A stretch of DNA of 64,000 nt from Streptosporangium canum. Its GTDB lineage: Bacteria; Actinomycetota; Actinomycetes; Streptosporangiales; Streptosporangiaceae. This document shows positions 45,346 to 53,751 of this stretch, one piece after another; positions within the stretch are counted from its first letter, which is position 1, and the number at the start of each line of letters is the position of its first letter. The DNA is taken from contig NZ_FOQY01000008.1 in NCBI RefSeq assembly GCF_900113865.1, positions 1 to 64,000 on the forward strand, in the 5' to 3' direction. The notes under the pieces were generated by a model. That model was not told where the DNA came from. It was given only the letters and a program-made list of their open reading frames with translations, and did no database searches. Position numbers and translations under genes: made by a program.

Positions 45346-45476
45346 CCGAACCGGACGTGCGGCGGGCGGATGCCGCGAGCAGGGGGCCGGTGATCGCGGG
45401 GGCCGGTCCGACGGTGCCGGTGGCAGTGGTCGGAGCCGGCCTCGGCTGCCTCGTTGCTTTCCTCTCGTGGTGAAGG

Positions 45477-47090
45477 TCAGCGGCGGTAGACGGGTTCCCC
45501 GCCGACGAACGTCATGGCGACCCGGGTCCGCCAGATGTCGGCCGGGGGTTCGGCGAACGGGTCGCGGTCCAGGACGACCAGGTCGGCGCGGTTGCCCGGG
45601 GTGATCGTGCCGGCGTCGTCGTCGTGGTTGATCCATGCCGAGCCCGCGGTGTAGGCGGTCAGCGCCGTGGCCAGGTCCAGGCTCTGGCCGGGCAGGAACG
45701 GGGTCTGCGCCGTCGGGTAGTCCGCGTGCACCGAGCCGCCCGGCTCGGTGCGGTTGACCGCCACGTGCATGCCCTGGATCGGGTCGGCGATGGAGACCGG
45801 CCAGTCGCTGCCCGCGCAGAACCGGGTGCCCGCCCGCAGCAGGTCGGCGAACGGGTACTGCCAGGCCGAGCGCTCGTCGCCCAGGAACGGGATCGTCAGC
45901 TCGTCCATCTGGGCATGGTGGGTGGCCCACAGCGGCTGCAGGTTGGCCGTCACGCCGAGCGCGGCGAACCGCGGCACGTCGGAGGGCTCGATGATCTGCA
46001 GGTGCGCGATGTGGTGCCGGTTGGCCGGGTCGGTCCCCTCGAAGCTGTCCAGCGCCTCGCGGACGGCACGCTCGCCGATCGCGTGGAAGTGCACCTGGAA
46101 GCCGTGCCGGTCCAGCTCGGCGACGTACTGCTTCAGCAGGGCGGGGTCCACGTAGGACAGGCCGGTGCCGCCGCAGCGGCAGTAGGGCTCGATCACCGCG
46201 GCGGTGAAGTTCTCGGCGATGCCGTCCTGCATGATCTTCACCGAGGTGGCGCGGAACCGCTCAAGGCCCTTGGCGGCCTCGCGGCGCTCCATGAGCTCGG
46301 GGATCTGCTCGGCGCCGCGCGTGCGGTCCCACCAGAGCGCGCCCACGACCCGGGCCTTCAGCCGTCCGGAGGCCGCCGCCGCGATGTAGGTGGGCAGCTG
46401 GTCGTCGGAGCCCGCGTAGGAGCCGACGATGGCGTCCTGCCAGCCGGTGATGCCCTGGGAGAACAGATGGGCCTGGGCCTCCACCAGCGCGTCGGACAGG
46501 TCCCGCGCCGTGGGGCGGGGGGTGAGCAGGCCCACCAGGTCCATCGCGCCCTCGTGCAGCACGCCGCTCGGCGTGCCGTCGGCGTCGCGCTCGATCCGGC
46601 CGTCGGCGGGGTCGGGGGTGTCGCGGGTGATCCCGGCGAGCTCCAGCGCCCGGGTGTTGACCCAGGCGGCGTGGTGGTCGCGCTGGATCAGGTAGACCGG
46701 ACGGTCGAGGAAGTCGAGCTGGGAGCGGTGCGGCAGACCGCCGGGGAAGGCGGCCATGTCCCAGCCGCCGCCGTCGATCCACTCGTGACCGGGGTGCGCC
46801 CGGGCGTAGGCGCCGATCCGCTCCAGATACTCCGGCAGGCCGTAGACCTCGGCCAGGTCGCACTTGGCCCGTTCCAGACCGGCCTGGACCGGGTGGATGT
46901 GGGAGTCGGTGAAGCCGGGGGTCAGCAGGCCGCCGTCCAGGTCGACGGTCTCGTGGCCGGGGGCCGCCCGCCGTACGACGTCGGAGTCGGCGCCCACGGC
47001 GGCGATCCGGCCGTCGCGGACCAGCACCGCCTCGGCGAAGGCGTCGGCGGCGAGGAAGGCCCGCCCGCCCCGGAACAGGATGTCACTCAC
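45477..47090 (-). CDS. YtcJ-like metal-dependent amidohydrolase
   Basis: Protein of 537 residues of the amidohydrolase superfamily, YtcJ subgroup: metal-binding HxH in TPGFTDSHIHPVQAG, the EWIDGGGWD region, VHFHAIGERAVREALD, HHIAHLQII, and the final Asp in CAGSDWPVS, with C-terminal NRADLVVLDRDPF. Members hydrolyse N-substituted amides, ureas or lactams; the substrate is not predictable. GTG 47090. It lies 45 bases downstream of the FAD oxidoreductase, probably as a two-gene catabolic operon. Confidence 0.9.
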   Translation of the reverse strand: MSDILFRGGRAFLAADAFAEAVLVRDGRIAAVGADSDVVRRAAPGHETVDLDGGLLTPGFTDSHIHPVQAGLERAKCDLAEVYGLPEYLERIGAYARAHPGHEWIDGGGWDMAAFPGGLPHRSQLDFLDRPVYLIQRDHHAAWVNTRALELAGITRDTPDPADGRIERDADGTPSGVLHEGAMDLVGLLTPRPTARDLSDALVEAQAHLFSQGITGWQDAIVGSYAGSDDQLPTYIAAAASGRLKARVVGALWWDRTRGAEQIPELMERREAAKGLERFRATSVKIMQDGIAENFTAAVIEPYCRCGGTGLSYVDPALLKQYVAELDRHGFQVHFHAIGERAVREALDSFEGTDPANRHHIAHLQIIEPSDVPRFAALGVTANLQPLWATHHAQMDELTIPFLGDERSAWQYPFADLLRAGTRFCAGSDWPVSIADPIQGMHVAVNRTEPGGSVHADYPTAQTPFLPGQSLDLATALTAYTAGSAWINHDDDAGTITPGNRADLVVLDRDPFAEPPADIWRTRVAMTFVGGEPVYRR

Positions 47091-47135
47091 TCGGTCACCA
47101 TAGAGGTGTCGTGCGGGCAGGTCATGGCGCTCTCC

Positions 47136-48536
47136 TCAGCGTCCGGTGATGGTGTCGGCGACGCGTGCCAGGACGGAGGTGCGGCCGAGACCGGCCTTCT
47201 CCCTCGCGTCGGCCCGCCGGTACAGGTCGTACATGGTGTGCACGCCGATCCATCGCAGCGGTTCCACCTCCCAGCCTCGCACCTTGCGGTCCACCCAGGG
47301 CAGCGTGGCCAGCTCCGTGTCCTCGCGCAGGATCAGGTCGCGCAGGGTGCGGCCGGCCAGGTTGGCGGTGGTCACCCCGTGCCCGGTGTAGCCGCCCGCC
47401 CAGCCGACCCCGGTGACCGGGTCGACGTGCACGGTGGCGCACCAGTCGCGGGGCACGCCCAGCACCCCGGACCAGGCGTGCGCCACCCTGGAGGCCCTCA
47501 GCGCGGGGAACATGCCGGTCAGCAGCTCCCACAGCGCCTCGACGGTCCACTCGTGGGTGTGGCCCCTGTCGTCCACGCGGGAGCCGTACAGGTAGGGCTT
47601 GCCGCGCCCGCCGAACGCGATGCGGCCGTCCGCGGTGCGCTGGGCGTACATGTAGTAGTGGGCCATGTCGCCGAGCAGCTCGCAGCTCTCCCAGCCGATC
47701 GCGTCCCACAGGTCGCCCAGCGGCTCGGTGACGATCATCGAGCTGTTCATCGGCAGCCAGGCCCGGTGGTACTGCTTCAGCTCGGAGGTGAAGCCCTCGG
47801 TGGCGCGGATGACGTAGTCGGCGCGGACCGTGCCGTACGGCGTGCGGGCCTCGCGCGGGACGATCTCGGTGACGGGGGTGCGCTCGAAGATCTCCACCCC
47901 CAGGTCGCGTACGGTCCGCGCCAGGCCGCGGACCAGCTTGGCGGGCTGGATCCGGGCGCAGTGCGGGCTCCAGATCGCGTTGACCGCCCCGTCGACCCTC
48001 AGCCGGCTCTCCCGCTCGGCCGCGTCCAGCAGCCGCACGTCATCCTCGGTCCAGCCCCAGTGGCGCTCGTGGGCGAGCAGCTGGTGCAGCCGCCGGTCCT
48101 GGGCGGCGTTGGTGGCGACCGTGGTGACGCCGCCCTTGACGATGTCGGCGTCGATGCCCTCGTCCTCGGCGACCGCGATGACCTCGTCGATCGTGTCGAA
48201 CATGATCCGCTGGAGCCGCTTGGCCGCGTCCACGCCGTGGGTCCGCGCGTAGCGCTCGGGGGTGCCCGCCAGCTCGCCCACCAGCCAGCCGCCGTTGCGC
48301 CCGGACGCGCCGTACCCGGCGAACTCCTTCTCCAGCACCACGACCCGCAGGCTCGGGCTGGCCTTCTTCAGGTAGTAGGCGGTCCACAGGCCGGTGTAGC
48401 CGGCGCCGACGATCACCACGTCGGCGTCGCGGTCGCCGGCGAGGGGCTCGCCGGCCGTGGGGATGCCGAGGGAGCGGTACCAGAAGGAGACATCTCCATT
48501 GACGAAGTCCCCAGCCAGGGGAACACGCGTGCTCAT
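47136..48536 (-). CDS. FAD-dependent oxidoreductase (DAO family, PuuB-like)
   Basis: Protein of 466 residues. FAD-binding VVIVGAGYTGLWTAYYL (GxGxxG at 44-49), the GYGASGRNGGWL motif typical of gamma-glutamylputrescine oxidase-like and glycine/sarcosine oxidase-like DAO enzymes, then ATEGFTSEL and a C-terminal GWAGGYTGHGVTTANLAGRTL block. It oxidises an amine, probably releasing H2O2 and an aldehyde. ATG 48536 is preferred; a TTG at 48563 would add 9 residues. Likely cotranscribed with the amidohydrolase, suggesting use of an amine or N-acylated amine as nutrient. Confidence 0.88.
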   Translation of the reverse strand: MSTRVPLAGDFVNGDVSFWYRSLGIPTAGEPLAGDRDADVVIVGAGYTGLWTAYYLKKASPSLRVVVLEKEFAGYGASGRNGGWLVGELAGTPERYARTHGVDAAKRLQRIMFDTIDEVIAVAEDEGIDADIVKGGVTTVATNAAQDRRLHQLLAHERHWGWTEDDVRLLDAAERESRLRVDGAVNAIWSPHCARIQPAKLVRGLARTVRDLGVEIFERTPVTEIVPREARTPYGTVRADYVIRATEGFTSELKQYHRAWLPMNSSMIVTEPLGDLWDAIGWESCELLGDMAHYYMYAQRTADGRIAFGGRGKPYLYGSRVDDRGHTHEWTVEALWELLTGMFPALRASRVAHAWSGVLGVPRDWCATVHVDPVTGVGWAGGYTGHGVTTANLAGRTLRDLILREDTELATLPWVDRKVRGWEVEPLRWIGVHTMYDLYRRADAREKAGLGRTSVLARVADTITGR

Positions 48537-48702
48537 GGCCTCATATCCTGCTATATCCGTCAATTAGGACGCACCTTCCGACGGAAACCGTTGTAGAACC
48601 GCATCATGAGTGATCTTCTTCGACGTAACGGCGCGCTCACTCCTGTGTAGCAGTCATGTAACAGGACTCCGTCAGGCTGTCCTCGACGGAGGGAGCGTTC
48701 TG

Positions 48703-49737
48703 ATGGGGTTTCTGAGGATTCGCACGACGGTGGACGAGCGGCCGGGACGGCTGGCCTCGCTGGCGGCCGCGCTCGCGGAGAAGGGCGGCAACATCCTGGG
48801 CATGAGCGTCCAGTCCGACACGGACGGCACCGTGGACGAGTTCGTGGCGGAGATCCCCGCCGGTCCCGAGGTCGTCCGCGAGGCGCTGGAGGCGGCCGGC
48901 GGACGCCGGGTCAAGGTCGTCGCCGCCACCGCCCACCAGCTCACCGACGAGCCCACCCGCGCCCTCCTGCTCGCCTCCCGCCTGCGCGCGATGCCCTGGC
49001 GCCTGCCCGAGCTGCTGGGGGAGCTGCTGCGCGCCGACGACTCCCGCTGGGTCTACGGTTCAGACATGAGCGACCTGCCCGACCCGACGCTGCTGACCGT
49101 GCCGGTGGCCCCGCGCCGCGCCATCCGGGTGCGCCGGGCGGATCTGCCCTTCACCCTGACCGAGGCCGCCAGGGCCGCCTCCTTCGTACGGCTGGCGCAG
49201 CCCCCGCCCCACCAGCCGGCGGGGACCGAGCGGGCCGTCAGGCTCTCCGACGGCGCCGAGACCCAGGTCCGCCCGCTCACGCCGCTCTACCGCGAGGCGG
49301 TCCGCGACCTGCACGACCGCTGCTCGCCCGAGGCGCGCCGGTTCCGCTACTTCACCTCCATGCCCATGCTGCCGCCCCGCGTCTTCGACCGGCTCTGCGA
49401 CCGCACCCGCGGCCACTCGCTGGTCGCCGGGCACGACGGCCAGGTGGTCGCGCTGGCCAACCTGATGTTCACCCCCGACCCCGGCATCGCCGAGATGGCC
49501 TTCCTGGTCGAGGACCGCTGGCAGGGCAGGGGACTGGGCGCGGCGCTGGCCAGGATGATCGTCGGGGAGGCCCGCGACCTGGGCTTCGCCGAGGTCAAGG
49601 CCACCCTCCTGTCCGACAACGTGCGCATGCGCAGGCTCCTGGTCTCGCTCGGCGCGACCATGAGCTACACCGAGGACCCCGGCGTGGTGGAAGCCAGGCT
49701 GGCCGTGGGCGTGATGGCGACGGCATCCCCGAGTTGA
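48703..49737 (+). CDS. ACT-domain GNAT N-acetyltransferase
   Basis: Protein of 344 residues with two modules. Residues ~3-75 form an ACT ligand-binding domain (FLRIRTTVDERPGRLASLAAALAEKGGNILGM). Residues ~190-330 form a GNAT domain with acetyl-CoA motif A (EMAFLVEDRWQGRGLGAALARMIV, Q/R-x-x-G-x-G/A). Acetylation of a protein or small molecule, regulated by an amino acid bound to ACT, is the simplest reading. ATG 48703 has GGAGGGAG 8 bases upstream, partly paired in a hairpin (48667-48673 with 48685-48691). Separate promoter region from the oxidoreductase. Confidence 0.85.
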   Translation: MGFLRIRTTVDERPGRLASLAAALAEKGGNILGMSVQSDTDGTVDEFVAEIPAGPEVVREALEAAGGRRVKVVAATAHQLTDEPTRALLLASRLRAMPWRLPELLGELLRADDSRWVYGSDMSDLPDPTLLTVPVAPRRAIRVRRADLPFTLTEAARAASFVRLAQPPPHQPAGTERAVRLSDGAETQVRPLTPLYREAVRDLHDRCSPEARRFRYFTSMPMLPPRVFDRLCDRTRGHSLVAGHDGQVVALANLMFTPDPGIAEMAFLVEDRWQGRGLGAALARMIVGEARDLGFAEVKATLLSDNVRMRRLLVSLGATMSYTEDPGVVEARLAVGVMATASPS

Positions 49738-49798
49738 ACCCATCACCGGGCCCGACCGGTTCGAGATCACTCAGGGGCCCCGGACCGGAGAGGCCGCA

Positions 49799-49834
49799 TT
49801 CCGGGGCGGTCCGCCGCGGCGGCCCGCCCCGGAA
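49799..49834. terminator. hairpin terminator between convergent genes
   Basis: TTCCGGGGCGG (49799-49809) and CCGCCCCGGAA (49824-49834) are perfect 11-bp arms; the loop can extend the stem. Confidence 0.75.
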
Positions 49835-49955
49835 GATCTCCCGGCGTTCCCCGGGGTGTCCGCCGGTCCGAAGACGATCCACCGGGTTCCGGGGGTGACG
49901 TGCCCGTCGCGGGGGTGATCCGCCGGTCCGCGTCCGGGACGCCGGTCCGGGGGCC

Positions 49956-50546
49956 CTACCCGTCGTGCGGGCCCGGGTCCGGAGGCGCGCCCATGGCGTC
50001 CAGCCGGCGCTCGATCCGGTCCAGGCTCTCCTGGATCCGCTCCAGCTTCGCGCCGGTCGAGGGCCCGAGACCGTAGAAGCCCTCCTCCGTGGTCAGGGGC
50101 CGGTCGGGGCCGCGCGGCCCGATGAGCGTGATCACCTGGGCGCGTACGGCCTCCAGCCGGGCGCCCTGCTTGGTGAGCGCCTGGGCCGCCACGCCCTCAC
50201 CCTCGCGGATCAGGCCGAGCAGGATGTGCTCGGTGCCGATGTAGCTGTGGTGCAGGTTGAGGGCCTCCCGCAGGGACAGCTCCAGCACCTTCTTGGCGCG
50301 CGGGGTGAACGGGATGTGGCCGGGCGGGATCTCGCCGCCCTGGCCGATGATCTCCTCGACGTCGCTGCGCACCTGCGCGCTGCCGATGCCCGAGGCCTGC
50401 AGCGCGCGGCCGGCGACGCCGTCCTCCTCAGTGAGCAGGCCGAGCAGGATGTGCTCGGTGCCGATGTGGTTGTGGCCGAGCCGCCGGGCCTCTTCCTGGG
50501 CCAGAACCACGACACGGCGGGCACGGTCTGTGAAGCGCTCGAACAC
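49956..50546 (-). CDS. stand-alone Clp N-domain protein
   Basis: Protein of 196 residues. It is almost identical in pattern to the N-terminus of ClpC: ERFTDRARRVVVLAQEEARRLGH then NHIGTEHILLGLLTEEDGVA, with a second Clp_N repeat (FTPRAKKVLELSLREALNL then HHSYIGTEHILLGLIREGEG). After residue ~150 comes a short coiled coil (LERIQESLDRIERRLDAMG) instead of AAA+ domains. GTG 50546 has GGAGG upstream. Such proteins may compete for or deliver substrates to ClpC (inference). Cytoplasmic. Confidence 0.88.
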   Translation of the reverse strand: MFERFTDRARRVVVLAQEEARRLGHNHIGTEHILLGLLTEEDGVAGRALQASGIGSAQVRSDVEEIIGQGGEIPPGHIPFTPRAKKVLELSLREALNLHHSYIGTEHILLGLIREGEGVAAQALTKQGARLEAVRAQVITLIGPRGPDRPLTTEEGFYGLGPSTGAKLERIQESLDRIERRLDAMGAPPDPGPHDG

Positions 50547-50665
50547 GAGTGGCCTCCGTGGGGGTGCCGAGTTCCTAACACCCACTATGCGGCAGGTTTC
50601 GCGGTAAGGGGGGCATAGTGATGCAGAATCCTTTTTCGCCCTCCGTGGACATGCGGGCGGCCTCA

Positions 50666-50776
50666 GCCGAGGTCGTCGATCGCGGTCGCCGCCTGGCGGA
50701 CATCGGCCACCGGGAGGGCGTCGAAGTCCCCCGCCCGGATCCCGACGCGTCCGAGGCCGGGCGTGCGGGCGCTCAC
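50666..50776 (-). CDS. possible 36-residue ORF coupled to the NmrA-like gene
   Basis: GTG 50776 overlaps the NmrA-like stop as GTGA; the frame reads VSARTPGLGRVGIRAGDFDALPV-type sequence and ends at a TGA about 110 bases on. It looks like the C-terminal tail of a larger enzyme, but no family was recognised with confidence. It may be a gene remnant carried along after a rearrangement. Confidence 0.3.
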
Positions 50777-51699
50777 GCGTCCTGCCCGGCGGTGCGCGCG
50801 GAGTCCAGGAACGCGGAGATCTGGGCGGCGCCGGTGCGCTCCAGCCAGGTGCGGAAGTCCATCGCGGCGGGGTGGATCCGCCGGGTGGCGGCGATGTCCG
50901 CGCGGTAGCCGCGCTCGTTGAGCCACTGGTTGGCGTAGGCGAAGTCCTCGCTGAGGCCCCGGATCGCCTCGATCGGGATCTGGACGTAGGGCAGCGGGAT
51001 CCCGAGCGCCGTCCCGATGGCCTCGGCGACCTGGACCGGTGTGAGCTCGTCGGCGGCCAGGGAGACCGCCCGGCCGATCCATTCCTCCGGCTGGCCGAAG
51101 GCCGACGCGGTGACGGCGCCGACATCGTCGACGGCCATGAGCTGCTGGGCGGTGTCCGGTGCGATCCCGGTGGACAGGGTCCCGTTCCGCAGCGCGTAGC
51201 CGCCGGTGAAGTTCTCCATGAAGGAGGCCGGCCGCAGGATCGTCGCGGGCAGGCCGAGCTCGGCGATGTGCTGTTCGATCCGCCACTTGCTGGCCAGGTT
51301 CACCGGCACCTTCTCGCTGAGGTGGCGGTCCGCGCCGGCGACCGAGGTGAACACCAGGTGCCCGACACCGGCGGCGTGCGCGGCCTCGGCGACGTTCACG
51401 CCCCAGCGCACCTCATCCTCGGTGGTGAAGTCCGGTGCGGTGCCGGGCGAGCCGACCGTGGGCTGGACGCTGAACAGCCCCCAAGCGCCCTCGGCCGCGG
51501 CGGTCAGGGAATCGAGGTCCTCCATCTGTGCCCGCACCACCTGCGCGCCGGCCCTCGCCAGTGCCTGGGCCTGTGCCCCGTCCGGGTCACGGGTGAGCGC
51601 GCGCACCCGCCAGCCGTCGCGGAGCAGGTGTCGCGTCACGGTCCTGCCCTGCAGGCCGGTCGCTCCCACCACCACGACGGTCTTGTTCGTCGACGTCAC
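50773..51699 (-). CDS. NmrA-like NAD(P)-binding protein
   Basis: Protein of 308 residues of the atypical short-chain dehydrogenase group. N-terminal VVVVGATGLQGRTVTRHLLRDGW (GxxGxxG), then LTRDPDG, VFTSVAGADRH, a K-x-x-I-E-Q-H substitution of the usual YxxxK region and LPATILRPASFMENF. Such proteins are redox sensors or quinone oxidoreductases. GTG 51699. It is divergent from a TetR regulator across an inverted-repeat operator, so it is very likely the regulator's target. Confidence 0.88.
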   Translation of the reverse strand: MTSTNKTVVVVGATGLQGRTVTRHLLRDGWRVRALTRDPDGAQAQALARAGAQVVRAQMEDLDSLTAAAEGAWGLFSVQPTVGSPGTAPDFTTEDEVRWGVNVAEAAHAAGVGHLVFTSVAGADRHLSEKVPVNLASKWRIEQHIAELGLPATILRPASFMENFTGGYALRNGTLSTGIAPDTAQQLMAVDDVGAVTASAFGQPEEWIGRAVSLAADELTPVQVAEAIGTALGIPLPYVQIPIEAIRGLSEDFAYANQWLNERGYRADIAATRRIHPAAMDFRTWLERTGAAQISAFLDSARTAGQDA

Positions 51700-51739
51700 T
51701 GTCTCTCCCTCACGGATACGCGGAACAGGAGCCGTCCTC

Positions 51740-51796
51740 TAAGTGGGGTGGCCCTCCGGTTGTCGTCCGCTACGATATGGAAGACCACCCCACTTA
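51740..51796. promoter_or_regulatory. paired operator arms between nmrA-like and tetR
   Basis: TAAGTGGGGTGG (51740-51751) and CCACCCCACTTA (51785-51796) are perfect 12-bp inverted arms 33 bases apart. A -10-like TACGAT (51771-51776) for the tetR gene lies between. The spacing suggests two half-operators or two dimer sites bound by the adjacent TetR protein. Confidence 0.65.
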
Positions 51797-51816
51797 TCAA
51801 GTCGTCAGGAGTCGCC

Positions 51817-52395
51817 GTGTCCAAGGAGCCCGTTGCGCCGCCCCGGCAGCGGATGCGCGCCGACGCCCGCCGCAACTTCGACCGGATCGTCGCCGCCGCC
51901 GGGGTCCTCATCGCCGAGCGCGGCGCTGACGCCTCCCTGGAGGAGGTCGCCCGCCAGGCCGGGGTCGGCTCGGCCACCCTGCACCGGCACTTCCCCTCCC
52001 GGCGGGCACTCCTGGAGGCGGTCTTCAAAGACCGGGTGGAGGCGCTCTGTGCCAGGGCCGACGACCTGCTCTCCGCTCCCGATCCGGGAGAGGCGCTGTT
52101 CACCTGGCTCCGCGCCGTCGGCGCGCACGCGGTGGCCAACCGGGGTCTGGGCGCGTCGCTGATGCGCGGTGGCGATCCGACGCTGGGCGGCACCTGCCAC
52201 GACATGGTCGTCAACGCCGGCGATGCTCTCCTCGCGCGTGCCCGGGCGGCGAACGCCGTGCGCCCCGAGATCGCCGTCACCCATCTGCTGAAGCTCGTCA
52301 GTGCCATCTCCCTGGCGACCGAGCAGGAGCCCGACGGCCCCGCCGAAGCCGACCGCCTGCTGGCGATCGCCATCGACGGCATCCGCGCACACTGA
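51817..52395 (+). CDS. TetR-family transcription regulator
   Basis: Protein of 192 residues. HTH at about residues 15-62 (RNFDRIVAAAGVLIAERGADASLEEVARQAGVG, SATLHRHFPSRRALLEAVF). The helical ligand domain is of the SbtR-like TetR_C type (ALFTWLRAVGAHAVANRGLG). GTG 51817 gives the compact family length; the frame is open far upstream but that is antisense to the NmrA gene. Expected to repress itself and the divergent oxidoreductase and to respond to a small ligand. Confidence 0.9.
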   Translation: MSKEPVAPPRQRMRADARRNFDRIVAAAGVLIAERGADASLEEVARQAGVGSATLHRHFPSRRALLEAVFKDRVEALCARADDLLSAPDPGEALFTWLRAVGAHAVANRGLGASLMRGGDPTLGGTCHDMVVNAGDALLARARAANAVRPEIAVTHLLKLVSAISLATEQEPDGPAEADRLLAIAIDGIRAH

Positions 52396-52472
52396 ACCCG
52401 GATCTCGCAAGCGAGCGATTTCGGGAGAAGATCCACAGCCCCGCCCGCGCTGGACGGGGCCGGGACGGGGCC

Positions 52473-52522
52473 GGGACGGCCGGCCTCCGCGCCGGACGCC
52501 GCTCCGCCCGACCGGCCGTCCC
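52473..52522 (+). terminator. GC hairpin after tetR
   Basis: GGGACGGCCGG (52473-52483) and CCGGCCGTCCC (52512-52522) are perfect 11-bp arms across a 28-base GC-rich loop, ~80 bases after the tetR stop. Confidence 0.5.
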
Positions 52523-52603
52523 CGGCCTCCGTCCCGCCTGTCGGACCGGGCGACCGGCCGACCGCTCCGGCCGTCGGACCAGGCGGGCGGGATAATTCTT
52601 ACA

Positions 52604-52631
52604 TTTACATGTGAGATTAATGCCGTATATC
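52604..52631 (+). promoter_or_regulatory. candidate promoter for the adenosine deaminase gene
   Basis: TTTACA (52604-52609) and TATATC (52626-52631) are spaced 16 bases apart in a short AT-rich island that stands out from the GC-rich surroundings, ~40 bases before the start codon. Confidence 0.45.
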
Positions 52632-52667
52632 TACCCTGCACCGCCATGGCGTGCGTAAGGTCGCCGC

Positions 52668-53696
52668 ATGACGATCGACGCCTTCATCGACGCGCTCCCC
52701 AAGGTCGAACTCCATGTCCACCTGATCGGCTCCGCCTCGGTCCCCACCGTGCTGGAGCTCTCCCGGCGCCACCCCGGCAGCCGGGTGCCCGTCACCGAGG
52801 AGGAGCTGCGCGACTTCTACGCCTTCCGTGACTTCCCGCACTTCGCCGAGGTCTACGGGGCGGTCAACGCCCTGGTCCGCACCCCCGAGGACGTGGCGAC
52901 GCTGGTGCTCGGCCTGACCCGGGACCTGGCGGCGCAGAACGCGCGCTACGTCGAGCTGACGGTCACTCCCTACTCCCACCACGTCGTCGGCATGCCGATG
53001 CGCGAGGTCACCGAGGCGCTCGACCTGGCCGCCCGGCGCTCCGCCGGCGAGCACGGCGTCCGGGTCGGCTACATCTTCGACATCCCCGGCGAGTACGGAG
53101 CCGAGGCGGCCCGGGTGACCCTGGACCACGCCCTGCAAGAACCTCCCCAGGCATTGGTAGGTTTCGGCATGGGGGGTATCGAGCAGGAACGCCCGCACCA
53201 CCGGGACGCCTTCAGGGACGCCTTCCGCGCCGCCACCGCCGCCGGGCTGCGCAGCCTCCCGCACGCGGGTGAGATGAGCGGCCCGGAGACCATCTGGGAG
53301 GCACTCGACGGCCTGGGCGCCGAACGGATCGGCCACGGCATCGCCTGCATGGACGACCCCCGGCTGGTCGCCCATCTCCGCGACAACCAGATCCCCCTGG
53401 AGGTCTGCCCCACCTCCAACGTCTGCACCGGCCAGGTCGCCCACATCAGCGAACACCCCCTCCCGCGCATGCTGGAGGAGGGCCTGTTCGTCACCCTGAA
53501 CAGCGACGACCCGCCCATGTTCGCCACCACCCTGAGCGACGAGTACCGGATCGCCGCCGGCGTCTTCGGCCTGGACCGGCGGGCGCTGGCGGGACTGGCC
53601 CGCAACGCCGTCAACGCCTCCTGCCTGGACGCGGCGGGCAGGAGGGAGATCCTCGCCGAGATCGACGCGCTGGCCGAGGCCCCCGCAACGTCCTGA
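52668..53696 (+). CDS. adenosine deaminase family protein
   Basis: Protein of 342 residues. Zinc ligands H16 and H18 in KVELHVHLIGSASVPTVLEL, then LRSLPHAGEMSGPETI (HAGE with catalytic Glu), AERIGHGIACMDD and LNSDDPPMF (Asp pair). It converts adenosine, or related aminopurines or aminofutalosine in some subgroups, to the deaminated product; the exact substrate is uncertain. HLIGS replaces the more usual HLDG/HLEG after the metal motif, a feature of the ADA-like branch. ATG 52668 with a plausible promoter upstream. Confidence 0.88.
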   Translation: MTIDAFIDALPKVELHVHLIGSASVPTVLELSRRHPGSRVPVTEEELRDFYAFRDFPHFAEVYGAVNALVRTPEDVATLVLGLTRDLAAQNARYVELTVTPYSHHVVGMPMREVTEALDLAARRSAGEHGVRVGYIFDIPGEYGAEAARVTLDHALQEPPQALVGFGMGGIEQERPHHRDAFRDAFRAATAAGLRSLPHAGEMSGPETIWEALDGLGAERIGHGIACMDDPRLVAHLRDNQIPLEVCPTSNVCTGQVAHISEHPLPRMLEEGLFVTLNSDDPPMFATTLSDEYRIAAGVFGLDRRALAGLARNAVNASCLDAAGRREILAEIDALAEAPATS

Positions 53697-53729
53697 CCCC
53701 CGCCGTGCGCACAGGCTCGGCGGGGGTCA
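53694..53729. terminator. terminator overlapping the deaminase stop codon
   Basis: TGACCCCCGCCG (53694-53705, starting with the stop codon) and CGGCGGGGGTCA (53718-53729) form a perfect 12-bp stem. It ends 22 bases before the convergent pgl stop and may serve both strands. Confidence 0.8.
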
Positions 53730-53751
53730 GCGGGGCGGCGGACCGGGGAAC

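Noticed and set aside
45184..45393. Forward frame MANSLVAM plus APIRV repeats as a real gene.
   Set aside because: The start has no clear ribosome site and the frame is open mainly because the 15-bp unit has no stop in any frame; kept only as a repeat.
50618..50908. Plus-strand frame starting MMQNPFSPSVDMRAA between the Clp-N and NmrA genes.
   Set aside because: It runs antisense into the NmrA-like gene, lacks a ribosome site and shows no family pattern.
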